NCBI GenBank assembly: GCA_025267735.1
Contig: CM046303.1
Span: 57,429,403 to 57,493,402, forward strand
Direction: 5' to 3'
DNA from: Mactra quadrangularis
Lineage: Eukaryota > Mollusca > Bivalvia > Venerida > Mactridae
Length of the DNA: 64,000 bases
The notes beneath the pieces were generated by a model. The model did not search any database. It was not told where the DNA came from and saw only the letters and a list, made by a program, of their open reading frames with translations. Below, one piece after another: positions 36,015 through 46,645 of this stretch (position 1 is its first letter; every line of letters starts with the position of its first letter). Position numbers and translations under genes: made by a program.

Positions 36015-36233
36015 CAGTCTGTTCAATTACCCCGAATTTTCCGTAACGTTAGGGTCGGAACAAATTAACCCAAATACAACTCAACCCGAGAAAAATCAAT
36101 ACCTCACTTACAGTTGTCCTAACTTTGGCTTGAGTTATCCACGGGTTGAGTTGTCTACGGGTTGAGTTGTCTACGGGTTGAGTTGTCCCGTATCTGTAAC
36201 GTTCGCTAACTGTCGTAACTGAAAACGCTGCTG
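36015..36233. mobile_element. Foldback MITE, relative of 21219-21437
   Basis: The left end is cagtctgttcaattaccccg. The right end, inward on the minus strand, is cagcagcgttttcagttacg. The right half contains gggttgagttgtctac repeated in tandem and the left half has caactcaacccg, so the interior can pair. Same length (219 bp) and organisation as the copy at 21219. The outside words gttatg (left and right) may be the remains of a target duplication. Confidence 0.8.
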
Positions 36234-36742
36234 GTTATGCGTAAACAAATAATGTATCCGACTGTCTTACCATTTTGTGATTTATTATTGTTAGCATAAA
36301 TCTTTCCATCATTAGGGCATAGGCTAGCAAGATAATGTGTTAATTGATGCTGGTTTCCTCAATGGTTTCACACTGTTCGAATGTTTTAGTTAATTATGAT
36401 TAGTTAATTGAATTACATCATATCCCATGTACTCGGTATTATGGGTTTTTTTCTTGTTGTTTTGATATCAAACTACAGTTCACTTTGTATATACAGCACA
36501 CAATTGTACAATGCAATTAAGAAAAAATGAGAATGCAATTATTTAAATATGCTATTTGTTAAATACGGACATACTCTTCCACGAGTTACTTCTTTCGTGA
36601 AATATTATCAAAATCTGATTGTCAATGTTGTTCATTTAACTTGAAAACAATCAAATACAACGGCTATTTCAGGCAGTTTTTTTCATATCTGTAAATCCCA
36701 TCAGTAGCATGTCTGTATAAGGATAACCATTAATCAATACAC
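36234..36742. other. No recognisable feature
   Basis: AT-rich spacer with no supported gene or repeat. Confidence 0.45.
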
Positions 36743-36870
36743 GAGCAGTCAACTGATCAAGAGGCCGTGGGTTCGATTTCCGGGCGTGGCATAGTTTCGT
36801 GGAGTTTGGTAATGAAATAATATTTACGGCCATTCTTTCTCCTTCCACCGATTCTAATTCAAGTATTATC
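36743..36870 (+). mobile_element. SINE family B fragment (B box onward)
   Basis: ggccgtgggttcgatttccg, gcatagtttcgtggagtttg and acggccattctttctccttc match the first half of family B. It breaks off after the body start. Confidence 0.8.
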
Positions 36871-37064
36871 TAGTATAAGTTTTGTTAGATTTAATAAATG
36901 AATTCTTGAAGTAAAGGACTTTCAGGTAAAATTCAACACGTTTGAGCACGAGAACCACGTTCATGCTACCAAACTAAACTAATTCAGACTAATTTCAGGG
37001 CTTTGATTTCAGTGCTCTTGAAGTAATTTTATTTTAGCTTAACATTTAACTTAGGCATATCCAC

Positions 37065-37197
37065 TTCAAGCCGTTCCCTGGAGAGACTTAGCTTTCGAGA
37101 CATAGGCTTTAAACAGGTACTAAGCATTTACATTCTACTGCCGATAACAACCGCCCTGTTTGATTCAGGGGTAAGAGGGAGAATGTCCGTAAACTAC
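37065..37197 (-). mobile_element. SINE family B, decayed body fragment
   Basis: Minus orientation words ccctggagagacttagct, gtactaagcattta, acaaccgccctgtttgattc and gagggagaatgtccgta keep the family order with many changes. Confidence 0.65.
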
Positions 37198-37265
37198 CAT
37201 TCTCGTACCCAGAGGTTATTAAGATGCTAAATCGAGAATCCTGAGAGCCTCTGGGAACGAGAATG
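37198..37265. mobile_element. Very short foldback element (68 bp)
   Basis: cattctcgtacccagaggt at 37198 pairs with the minus reading of 37247-37265, cattctcgttcccagaggc, leaving a loop of about 30 bp. It abuts a SINE fragment. This is either a MITE end-pair after internal deletion or a small foldback repeat. Confidence 0.6.
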
Positions 37266-37551
37266 TCAAAGTACTAGTTCTCGAAGGTATACAATACATG
37301 TACGTCTCCGAAATGAGATTTTGACGCGCTTTGCATGTTTACTCGTATTATTTTCCTTAGTGCATAAAATTCAAGCAGTGTTCCAAAGTTACACCCCGCT
37401 GATTCTTAGAATCTAAAAGTTGTAATGAACTGTATGCAACAAACTCAATTACTCTGATTTAACTCAATTTTCGAATGTTGGATTGTATTCAGTGCATTCA
37501 AATGATACACCATCAATCACATAAATAATTGTGCATACTACATGTATGTAC

Positions 37552-37910
37552 GGTATCCTGTTCGTGCCACTTCAAAATGTAGATGTCGCGTTTATATGGC
37601 AACGCACGACATAGCAAAGTGACATCGCGACAATGCGAATCGATGTGCGACAATGCCAATCGAAATGTCACAGAAACGCCACCTTGAAATACGCAACGTT
37701 TTGAAAATGACGCTTTGCATGGTCACCTGACGTATCGCAATGCCATGCATCATATCATGTTTACGCAATTTCTCTTCGCATTGTTGAGTGTCCTAATCTG
37801 CACACCTGACAATGGACACTGTATACAACGCTCCGCAATACAAAGCGACATTTTCATTATATGGCGTCGCAAGGTCCGGTGACATTTTGAAATGGCACGA
37901 CCAGGATTCC
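37552..37910. mobile_element. MITE with 29-bp terminal inverted repeat, TA flanks
   Basis: The left end ggtatcctgttcgtgccact and the right end on the other strand ggaatcctggtcgtgccatt match, both continuing tcaaaatgt (26 of 29 identical). TA lies one base outside each end (gTAc / caTAc), compatible with Tc1/mariner-type insertion. The interior is rich in gcgacat and gcaatgcg words with opposite orientations. There is no transposase. Confidence 0.82.
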
Positions 37911-38620
37911 ATACTCCCTTATCATAATGTAGATTATTTTCTGTTTGACGTTCAAAATTGAATTATTGTGTTAATGTAAGGCATGTGCGTGGTATCAAAG
38001 AAAATAACAGACAAATAAATATTGATGTTATTGTTTAAAACATTTACAACACAAAAACTATTTCTTTGATATATTCATCTGTCATATCACTGTATCTAGA
38101 TAATTGGACATTTACAATTTATATAGATTTACAAAGATTAGTAATGGAATATATGAGCAGCGTGTTTAATCAGGATCATTTCATATTAAATATTCTATTT
38201 CTGATAATGTTAAATCGGAATTGTTAAGCTATTTCCGTATCTAAGTCATCCGGCACGAACGCATCCGGTATACCAACAAACCGTTTTAGTGAAAAAAACC
38301 ACACCAAAATATCGAGCTCAAACGTTTATCAACTTTGACAATCAAGAAAAAAATGGACTACAGAACATGTGTGGTAATGTTAGGAATGTCCCGACTACCT
38401 TTATTTCTTGAGCTAAAACTGCTTTCAGTGAATTCGACAACTCTGAAACAGGGCACAAAAAATCGCTTCTATATCGAAATAAGTGTTCATTTTCTAACTT
38501 GTGTTGCTGTCTTCATTGTACTCAACAAGGAACAAGGCATTTAGACTAATTACATCTTCCATAACTGTGAGAAGTTGCTTCGGATGAACATTAACAGTCT
38601 AGTACTGGCTTCTCGTTTTT
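37911..38620. other. No recognisable feature
   Basis: AT-rich. The 69-codon plus frame at 38335-38544 has no recognisable domain. Confidence 0.45.
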
Positions 38621-38775
38621 GGTTTGGTTTAACGCCGCAGTAACACGTCACATAAATCATACTTCGGCAGTCAGTCAACCTATTTTACGTTCCTGGAATG
38701 GCTAAATATCTGCATTTAGTTGTTAACCAGTTACTAGGCGAATACTTCCGTCAGTAACTGACATATGACCATTTG
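38621..38775 (-). mobile_element. SINE family B fragment (3' half)
   Basis: Minus orientation: tggtttaacgccgcagtaac, gcagtcagtcaacctatttt, cctggaatggctaaatatct, gttaaccagttactaggcga. The 3' family tail is at the left. Confidence 0.82.
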
Positions 38776-39124
38776 ATTTAGAATAGAATAGGAATAGAAT
38801 ATAGATTAGGATATACTAGGGGCAAATAATGCAGCTTCTTTTAATACAGAGCTATGACCTGAATTTACATTTGCATTAATTGACACATTAAAACTGTAAT
38901 TAAATCTGAATAGACGCCATTCAGATTCTGCTTAGTTATTGTTTTGCCTAATTTAATCTGACATCGTTTGTATAAAATACCAAAATAATAACACATATTC
39001 GTGATTTGCCCAAATTTGTCTTGAAATAAAGTCAATCACACTAAAATTATGTACATGTATTATCATTTTTATATCAAATCGATTTAAAACCAATAGTTAG
39101 ATTAGAAATTCTAATGGAATTTTT

Positions 39125-39262
39125 CACTTCGGAACCCCTTGGCCATTCACTACGATTAACATCGGACCTATTTAGACGCCATTTTGAAACTACATGTACC
39201 TTTGTGTCACATGTCCAAACAAAATACTTTAATCGGTATCAAAGTAAACAAATCAACCATAG
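39125..39262. repeat. Isolated relative of the satellite and foldback-family module
   Basis: The words cttggccattcactacgatt, aacatcggacctatttagac, gccattttgaaactac, then gtgtcacatgtccaaacaaa and atcaaccatagttaaag share their first half with the foldback elements at 44992/50884/57380. Their second half is shared with the 0.96-kb satellite (tttgtttcacatggccaaac, acaaatcgacc). It is intermediate between the two. Confidence 0.7.
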
Positions 39263-39266
39263 TTAA

Positions 39267-39544
39267 AGCCCCATTTAATATAAAAAGAAACGCAGTTTTT
39301 GGACTATAAAGAATTTAGATCTGATATGTTGAACATTTGGCATATAGATGAATATAGTTTACTCTTATAAAAGTACTCCACTTTTTTAAAGAAATTGACA
39401 CTTTGTCTAACTTAAATTTAGAAAGCAGAATGGTTTGAATTGTTTAGTGTGTCTCTAATACATGTTATATTTTGATAACTTCGTGGTTGTAAAACAGTTT
39501 TTAAGTCTACTGTTAATGGATATACATATCTTCATATAGTGGCT
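39267..39544. mobile_element. Short MITE flanked by TTAA
   Basis: 278 bp, with TTAA exactly outside both ends (39263-39266 and 39545-39548). The termini agcccc (left) and, on the other strand, agccac (right) match for the first few bases only, so the inverted repeat is short or eroded. The TTAA target suggests piggyBac or Kolobok type. Confidence 0.65.
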
Positions 39545-39548
39545 TTAA

Positions 39549-40680
39549 GGCAATGATTAATGTCTCGAGTTAAGTCCATACATTTGGAATACTCGATTCA
39601 TTGAACAATATGTAGTCACTTATATAAAATACAAAAGTGTTTTTACAAAACCCGGTGTACGACAATAACTATTTAGCACAACCGGTACGTGCTTCGCATG
39701 TGCTTCGCCTCCCGCATGTAGCAAAAAAAACCCGATATTCTTGGAGGACCCCTACGAATCTTTCCGAGATTATTCATTCAATGAGCAGTCATGGTGTTCC
39801 GAATGGGAAATTTCCTTGAATTCTTCAAGTGGTATTTGCAGCAGGAGCATATTTCCTGCCCAGCATGGTCATTTCAGCAGCAGACATCATAAGTTAATGA
39901 TTATAAGCAACAGTTTTATTTTTTACTTCGGTAAATACACCTGCTCTTTTCTTTATTACATCCGCAATCTTGGGTGAAAATATTTTGTGACATAGAGAAC
40001 CTTAACAAGGTTAACAGAGAGTATTATGTTTGGTTTAATGTGTCACCGTGTATACTAGTCTGGATTACCTGCACTTTACCACGATCGTTAATGGGACAGG
40101 CAAAACGCAATATTGGCGGTGCCTACCAGGTTATCTTCAGGTTACAAACTTTACTCCTATTTTCTTTTTATTTTGCTTGAATATTTTTCTGACGATAGTC
40201 TATTTGGTTAGAGTTCGGTACCATATAGGTAAATCGGTTATTCTTTGTGCTCTTAAATTTAGCAAACGATTGACCAAAAACAATGTCTGCAAAGTAGACA
40301 CGATTCGGACGTTGACTATTTCTAGTTGGAATTTCGGATACATGTACTTTATTTCGCATAAATGTGATCTAACGACTAAAAATAAGTTAGTCACTGCAAT
40401 ACTTGTGCTGAGTTCAATTGATTTAAGCCTTAAGAGTGAGAAATGTTCATTTGAAAACAGAAATTTCCGATTCCTTGTACAATCCATCGGGCGCCGCCAT
40501 TATTCTGCTGAACCTGACGTTCTTGTACCCGTCAAAGTACGGTTGGGTACCAGACACAGTTTTCAAGGAACATACATGCATAGCATACATAATTATGCAA
40601 AGTGTAAACTGACAATTAGCCGAAGTTAACAAGGGTATATTAAAATTCACGTTGAATCGACCATTGTATTATAGCCAATA
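39549..40680. other. Region with the longest single-copy open frame, no supported gene
   Basis: The 193-codon plus frame at 40048-40629 overlaps other open frames on both strands. It has one hydrophobic stretch near residues 36-55 and a lysine/serine-rich remainder. I recognise no domain and see no splice-flanked neighbours, signal or repeat of it elsewhere. A chance frame is more likely than a gene, though a fast-evolving or exon-derived sequence cannot be excluded by eye. Confidence 0.35.
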
Positions 40681-41051
40681 AGGGACTTAAGTCAATTATT
40701 TCCCTTTGCATACTCTTCAAATAGCTAGGTCCAATCAGTTGGATTACTTGGTGTAAACCTTATTTTTTAATGTCAATTTGAAACAATCAATCTTAAATAT
40801 CTCATTTTGTAAATGGTGATTTAATCATTTTATTTGTTTGAAAATCAAGCAAAGTATTGTTTTGTTGAAGAACTATCTAAATTTCATCACTCCTAATATC
40901 TTAATTAACAAAAAAGATATTTGAAGAAATATCTTATTATTCTTACATAGGACATCAATGATAAAATCCGAGAATTCCAACTGATAGGACATACTTGCCA
41001 ATTGGATCACTTTAGAGTATAGTCAAGGAAAGATAACTGACTAATATCCCT
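40681..41051. mobile_element. MITE family AGGGACTTAAGTCA, copy 1
   Basis: The left end agggacttaagtcaattatt and the right end on the other strand agggatattagtcagttatc form imperfect inverted repeats of about 30 bp. The interior (ctcttcaaatag, ggtccaatcagttggattac, catcaatgataaaatccgag) is shared in order with 60442-60803. No protein is encoded. The target duplication is unclear. Confidence 0.82.
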
Positions 41052-41399
41052 CAATCTAACTTACTGTCCAAGTAGCATGCATATGTATAGTGACCAGTGA
41101 TCGAAATTAAATCGTCGCAATCTTACGTTCGATATACGACTGGTACAATAGTGCATTCTTCATTAAACTTTCATTAATAACTTTCATAGGAATTTCCAAG
41201 AAACTACTAGGATAAGTTAATACACGTTTTATGTAGACAATATAAATAAAAGGAGCTACTGAAAGTTGTATTTGACTCATAAATAATATTTAACTGACAT
41301 TTATTGGTGTATGTAATGATAAAATGATTTACTTGAGATGTCTATCTGCAAGACAGGATGAAAAACAGATCAGATATAATATTGTTTATATTTTGTCTA

Positions 41400-41810
41400 A
41401 GACTTTACATCAATAAGTTTTTCGTCATTAACTTACTTTTTTATCAGTATCTTGGACCTTTCATCACTATTTTAAACTTACCGTCACTATCTTTGCATTA
41501 GACATCACTATCTTAGATTTGATGTCATTATATTAGATATTGTGCTACTATCTTTGACTTTTCATCACTATCTTGGTACAAGTATTTGAGATTTTTTATC
41601 TTAGACTTAACGCCACCATCTCAGACTATCATAGAAATTGTCGTCACGATCTTAGACTTTACGCCGCTAACGTAGACTTTACGTCATTGTCTTTGATTTC
41701 ACATCACCATCTTGGACTTCTCACCTTTATCTTTGAATTTGACATCTTTATTTCAGACTTCACACCCCAACTATCTTAGAATTTTCATCCTTATCTTGGA
41801 CAGACAAAAC
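41400..41810. repeat. Degenerate short tandem repeat (TCATCACTATCTTAGACTT type)
   Basis: About 16-18 irregular units of roughly 18-27 bp built on catcactatcttagacttt, with variants cgtcactatctttg and caccatcttggacttc. The spacing is not constant, so the array is old or replicates by slippage. Confidence 0.75.
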
Positions 41811-41857
41811 TTTGAAGATACTCCTCATAGATTTGGGTCCTTATATTTTCAAATTGC

Positions 41858-42120
41858 CTGCCAGTGAGAAGTCGTGGCTTTGATTCCCAGAAGGGACATG
41901 CTTTCTTGGAGTTTGGTCATAAATAAATTTCTACGACCATTCTCCCTACCCCACCACTGACTCCTTATCATGTAAGGCAATTGTCAGTCACTGACGAAAC
42001 TATGCGTCTGGTAACAAGTTAACAGCTAAATCCAGAGATTTAGTCTTTCCAGGAACAGTAAGTAGGTTGACTGACCGCCGCGATATGACAAATACAATGT
42101 GTTGCTTTGGCAATAAATGA
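41858..42120 (+). mobile_element. SINE family B, 5'-truncated
   Basis: Begins near the B box (gtcgtggctttgattcccag), then acatgctttcttggagtttg, catgtaaggcaattgtcagt, agagatttagtctttccagg and gactgaccgccgcgatatga, ending at tgctttggcaataaatga. Confidence 0.85.
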
Positions 42121-42555
42121 ATTACTACATATTTTGGTGTATTGCAAATATGAAATCTTGTCATTGTTAAACCAGATATAATTTAGTAATAATGACAATT
42201 GTTGTGTAGAAATATTTCTATAGTATACATTGCACTAGAGACCTCATCTCTCTACATGATGATATTATTATCTAACAAATACATGAATATAACTCCCTAC
42301 AGAGTCTGCTAGGTAACAAATACGATAGTATACAAATTATTTCTAAAATACGAATACAGAAGCTTCATTCTAGACTCATGTAACATTTTATGTCAACATT
42401 TTAAACACAGATGTGCCGTATGCCGATAGGTACGTGTCATTGATGTAAATGGCTGAAATGTTTTTATATATTTAGTTTTTATTTCAGAGGAACTTATTTT
42501 ACTAATTTGCATTTATGAACCAAGCCCTTGCAAGTTTATATTCATAACTATCGAA
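42121..42555. other. No recognisable feature
   Basis: AT-rich spacer without supported gene or repeat. Confidence 0.45.
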
Positions 42556-42692
42556 TCTGCTTCCTTTTCCCGCTTGGCTAAAGGGATGACGTTTTTTTGC
42601 TCAATGAAACAACAAGCTCAGTTTTGGATGTGGTTCGAACTAACGTTGATCTAGTCATTCAAAGATTAACAGCTCAGGGTTTTTACTAATCT
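42556..42692 (-). mobile_element. SINE family C, decayed copy
   Basis: Minus strand reads gagctgttaatctttgaatg, gatcaacgttagttcgaacc (B-box region), gcttgttgtttcattgagca, in the same order as 6437-6613. The tRNA head is mostly lost. Confidence 0.68.
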
Positions 42693-42907
42693 GACACACC
42701 CGCTTAGGAGGGTTGGTTTCTAATTTAGTTTATCGGTATAATCATCGTGTTACCTCAGGGGCAAATTAATACATTCGATTCGAACATTCGACCATAACGC
42801 ACAATTGTATTTTTGAAAATGTCATTTTCTTGACCTACAGGGACTAATAGTAGCTACAGTGCTTGAAAAGGACATACTATTGCTTCTGGTGACCTAGTTT
42901 TGAGTTA

Positions 42908-42979
42908 GGGCAGCCAGTTATTGCTATTAAAGATATAGTAATCCTAACCCTGGCAAGTCAAAAAATTAGCTGGCTGTCC
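42908..42979. other. 72-bp inverted repeat
   Basis: gggcagccagttatt at 42908 pairs with the minus reading of the right arm, ggacagccagctaat. The loop is about 40 bp with gctattaaagatatagtaat. Confidence 0.55.
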
Positions 42980-43584
42980 ATTCAAGCTGCCTAGTTTAAA
43001 AATAAAAAATTGCAGTGATTATATGCGGAGTGGCTCGATTTTGTTCATAAGAGCCAATGCTGAGCGCTGAAACTACTGTAATTATTCTGAGCGGCTAACA
43101 CCGCACAATTAGTGAACAGTCTAGCTCTGAGCTCCGCCGGTGATGATAGAAATAATTACGTTGTTTCTTGTATACGATGAATCACTCAATGTACAGTTTA
43201 TATTGCATGATCTTCTATTGTGAATCTAAACGATTTCGATATATCTTTAATTGTCACGAAATCTTTTTTTCTGTCTTACTACCGACATTAACGGACTATT
43301 TATTCTATCACTAGGGAGGCACTTATCGATTCATTACTAAATCTTCTAATAAAGTTAGCGCGGAGTAATCGTTATTTATAGAACAGTTGAAAATGCTAAA
43401 GTTGACGGAACTCTTTTTTATTACCCCAAACAAAATGTACATTATCGCTGATAACGTAAATGTTCTTATACTGGACAATAAAGCATCACGAATACCTCCA
43501 TCAAAATGAATAATCCCTTTTCTGTCTAATTATAAATACGATACAAATGCAGTTCTAAAATATTTATTATATCGTCATAAACCC
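42980..43584. other. No recognisable gene; small GC-rich patch
   Basis: Around 43020-43140 the sequence is richer in gagcgct/agcgct and gctccgcc words with partial inverted matches. The rest is AT-rich with nothing recognised. Confidence 0.4.
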
Positions 43585-43745
43585 GGGTCGGTAGCGCAGT
43601 TGGTAGCGCGCCTGGATTTCGAATATAGTGTCCCGAAGGGGGTACGGGTTCGAATCCAAACCGGGTAGGTTATACCCTTTTATAAATATTTGTCAATAAT
43701 AACAATTTTCCTCCTGGTAGGGTAGGTGATTACTGGAACCCAGTA
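43585..43745 (+). mobile_element. SINE family A, head intact, internally deleted
   Basis: The head gggtcggtagcgcagttggt has a perfect A box (tagcgcagttgg, 43592-43603) and the B box ggttcgaatcc (43647-43657) is canonical. After ggttatacccttttataa most of the body is missing: cctcctggtagggtaggtga joins early to late body. The 3' stem-loop is absent, so it could be transcribed by Pol III but lacks the shared 3' tail. Confidence 0.85.
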
Positions 43746-44005
43746 TAAAAATACAATACAAAAATGCACAAATCAAGTATTCAATTATGTCGTCATAAGC
43801 GACAGTTCGTGTCAATCTGAGTATAACATAATATACTTATATCATTAATAGTAAATTTCATCAAATGTCCATTGGTTAGAACAAAATTTATGTCTTTGTT
43901 TCTTTTATTTAAACTATTTATGCGAGAAAGACGTACTCTGCTACAAACACAGCCTCTGGGTCTTTAGATGAAACCAAATCAAGTACAGTAGAGGACAAAT
44001 TTTTG

Positions 44006-44306
44006 TTTTGTTTGTTTTGTTTGTTGGGTTTAACGCCGAAGCAACACATTTAATAGGTCATATAACGCGGTCAGTCAACCTACTCACGCCTCTTGGAAAT
44101 GCTAAATCTCTGGATTTAGCTGTTAACCAACTACTAAGCGCATACTTTCGTCAGTGACTGAAAATTGCCCTACATAATTAAAAATAATTGGTAGGAGGGA
44201 GAATGGCCGTAGAAACAATTTCATAACCAAGCTCCACGAAAGTATGCCCCGCCCGGGAATCGAACCCACGACCCCTCGATCAGTAGACTTGTGTGCTACC
44301 AACTGA
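44006..44306 (-). mobile_element. SINE family B, slightly 5'-truncated, with target duplication
   Basis: Minus strand starts at ctcagttggtagcaca and runs through the B box (gggttcgattcccgggcggg), the full body and the tail ending in a tttg-repeat. Near-exact 12-bp direct repeats flank it: gacaaatttttg (43994-44005) and gacaattttttg (44307-44318). The first ~14 bp of the tRNA head were lost on insertion, as expected of incomplete reverse transcription. The minus frame 44123-44377 is only this SINE translated. Confidence 0.92.
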
Positions 44307-44318
44307 GACAATTTTTTG

Positions 44319-44991
44319 TAAAAGATACAGATCATGTGTAGTATTGTTATATCTAAAAAGACCACCTTGGTTTTCAATTAATCATTCGATTTTTTACGGT
44401 TTCGTGTTGAATTTTAGAAGAAAGCGATTCCCGGCTTTAAGACATTCCGCTATTAAGACAACCGGTTTTGAAGGTATACTTATAGTATTAATAAAGTTAA
44501 ACTTTATTGTGCAAATATATGATGATCACATGTACTAGTTAAACTAATGCTGAGTAGTTTGTAAAAATCGTTTCACAAAATCCTGTCTGCTATGGGAAGG
44601 GCATTTATTTAAATTATTTTGCTGTATGCACATCTTCTTGGCCAAATAGGACATTTGAAAAACAAATTTTCAGGATTCAGTGATTCATTTAAAAATCTGA
44701 ACCACTTGTATTCATATACATAACAACGTTCTCAAACAATTTTACAGACCTCCAACCATTATGAAGTGCAGCTCAGACAGAAGACCTAACCAATAGACTA
44801 TATACATGGAATTCAAATATTGGGGTTTTATCCGGCGATACTAACACATTTCCACTGTTAGAATGAAATCATGTGTACAAAGAACAATGCTAATTGAATT
44901 GAATCCATATCTGGTGCTTTTCATCCATAATGTGTAAAGAACTTTGTTTGAACCGCCTTTCACGTATGAAAATTCCATTTAATTGGAGTTT
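44319..44991. other. No recognisable feature
   Basis: AT-rich spacer without supported gene or repeat. Confidence 0.45.
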
Positions 44992-45302
44992 AGTAGCCTG
45001 TTTAATTACACAAAACGTTACGGAACGATACATTCGGAACTCCTCGGCCATTCACTGCAAATAAGCTCATCTAATACACAAATATGCAATCGTTAATGCA
45101 ATGAGTGATGTTTCAAAATTTACGGACTAAAAACGAAACTACACTTATTGCCTAAACGATCATATATTTGTTTACTTCAACACCGGTAGTTTCAAAATAG
45201 CGTCTAAATATGTCCGAGATTAATCGCAGTGAATGGCCGAGGAGTTCCGAATGTATCGTTACGGAACGTTCTGTAACGTTTTGTGTAATTGAACAGGCTA
45301 CC
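44992..45302. mobile_element. Long foldback MITE (ACGTT family), copy 1
   Basis: The left arm tagcctgtttaattacacaa, then cgttacggaacgatacattc, ggaactcctcggccattcac. The right arm is its reverse complement, ending in gttttgtgtaattgaacagg and ctac. About 90 bp of each arm pair almost perfectly, separated by a short AT-rich middle (atatgcaatcgttaatgcaa / tgcctaaacgatcatatatt, also partly complementary). No coding capacity. The repeated aacgtt and cgttacg words give a strong hairpin. Confidence 0.92.
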
Positions 45303-45674
45303 GGATAAAGTCCATTATCTATTATGGATAACTCCGTCTAGAATATTATCGTCTAACTTAACTTTAATATTTCTAGTCTCCCTTGTCTAGTATAAGATGC
45401 GGAAAGGAAACCCGGGACATGTTTGTATGTTTGTATTCTTAATCAATAACAATGTACCAATGTTGTTTTACTATGAACTTTTCAAATACTAAGTTTTCAT
45501 TTTATTGCTATTGCAGTTTCTTAAGTTCAAGTTAACAGTATTGGAGATTTTTAATGAATTTAAATCTTGGAATGTACGAACTAGTGCTTAGCTAGTAAAA
45601 ATGATGACATAGCCTACAAATTGTTATCTACTCGTATATTTGAAACATCAGACCACTACAACCGTCCAAGAACA

Positions 45675-46085
45675 ATCTGATTATAACCCGATCTAAAATT
45701 TTCCGCTTGCTTACTTGTTAATTTAGATCTGGCCTTTTTCAAACGAAGGTCACGTTCAGGTGAACTTTTCTCATCATAATATTCATGACGAGATTGTTAT
45801 GATACGTAACTTGTTTACATCGTCTACGTCACGCAATTTGAAATGAGACTGTGAATAATACCGCTGTTAAATTAGCTTGCAAACCTTGGTCTAAAAATAG
45901 AAATTACACACTCAAAATGTTATTAATAGTGTTTCGTCTAGATGAAAGCTACGCATTGATTGGTCGACACAAAGTTCATCTCGACGTGACCTTCCATGGA
46001 GACAATAGAGATCCTGTACGACAATGCTCTACAGGATATCTGTTTACGGAGATTGGTCCAAGAAGAACCCTACAGATTTTAGACT
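45675..46085 (+). repeat. Dispersed repeat shared with 17350-17770
   Basis: Begins caatctgattataacccgat and shares in order gatctggcct, cataatattcatgacgaga, cttgtttacatcgtct, gtttcgtctagatgaaagct, acgcattgattggt and acaggatatctgtttacgga. The open frame at 45851-46096 contains VFRLDESYALIG, also present in the other copy. It is unrecognised. Confidence 0.7.
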
Positions 46086-46495
46086 CAGGATTCTAAAAAG
46101 GGATCATTGGTAATCAATGTAGAAACTTACATAGACTTGGTATATCTTACATGTTATATAGTACAAACGCTCTTTGTGTGTCTAAAATAGGAACATCAAA
46201 TGAATACCCGTCGAGATATACCATATCATACGAAGGTTGATGTGAGAGTTGAGCATGTTAGTCTATACATTTAAAGCCTTTTTTGTTTACAAATATATAC
46301 ATATAGTCCTGAACTCAAAATATTAAGGTTTTCACCCACGCAGACGATGTACACATAATATTTATACAGTTTATTGCGGAAAATTACAAATTAAAGAATT
46401 ATTACTTCAAAATTCTGTACACAAACAGGTAAAGGCTTTTTACCGCAGGGAAAACCCCATAAAATGGCTAGGATATTCGAGCTATATTTTCTTCT
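46086..46495. other. No recognisable feature
   Basis: AT-rich spacer. Confidence 0.4.
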
Positions 46496-46645
46496 TTCAA
46501 ATTCTCCATATACCATATTAATGGAGGAAAATTGTCAAATTTTCATGGCGGGTATAACCGCTGTGGGTAGGATTAGTACCCATTCCCTTCGGAAAGCTAG
46601 TTTCGAAATCCCGGCGCGCTACTAACTGTGATACGGACCCGTGTT
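46496..46645 (-). mobile_element. SINE family A, head and proximal body
   Basis: Minus strand reads gttagtagcgcgccgggatt, then tttccgaagggaatgggtac, ggttatacccgccatgaaaa, tttgacaattttcctccatt. The B box is degenerate (gtactaatcc) and the distal body is lost. Confidence 0.78.

Noticed and set aside
39637..39819. 60-codon frame with a less AT-rich stretch (YLAQPVRASHVLRLPHVA)
   Set aside because: It looked domain-like at first, but I could not link it to a family, and the underlying DNA is a partly repeated gtgcttcgc word.
40048..40629. 193-codon plus-strand frame, the longest in the window
   Set aside because: No recognisable domain, overlapping open frames on both strands (40168-40487, 40447-40650 minus), and no homologous copy in the window. 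One chance frame of this size is not surprising in 64 kb. A protein search or RNA evidence could reverse this.
44123..44377. 84-codon minus frame
   Set aside because: It is almost entirely the translation of a SINE.
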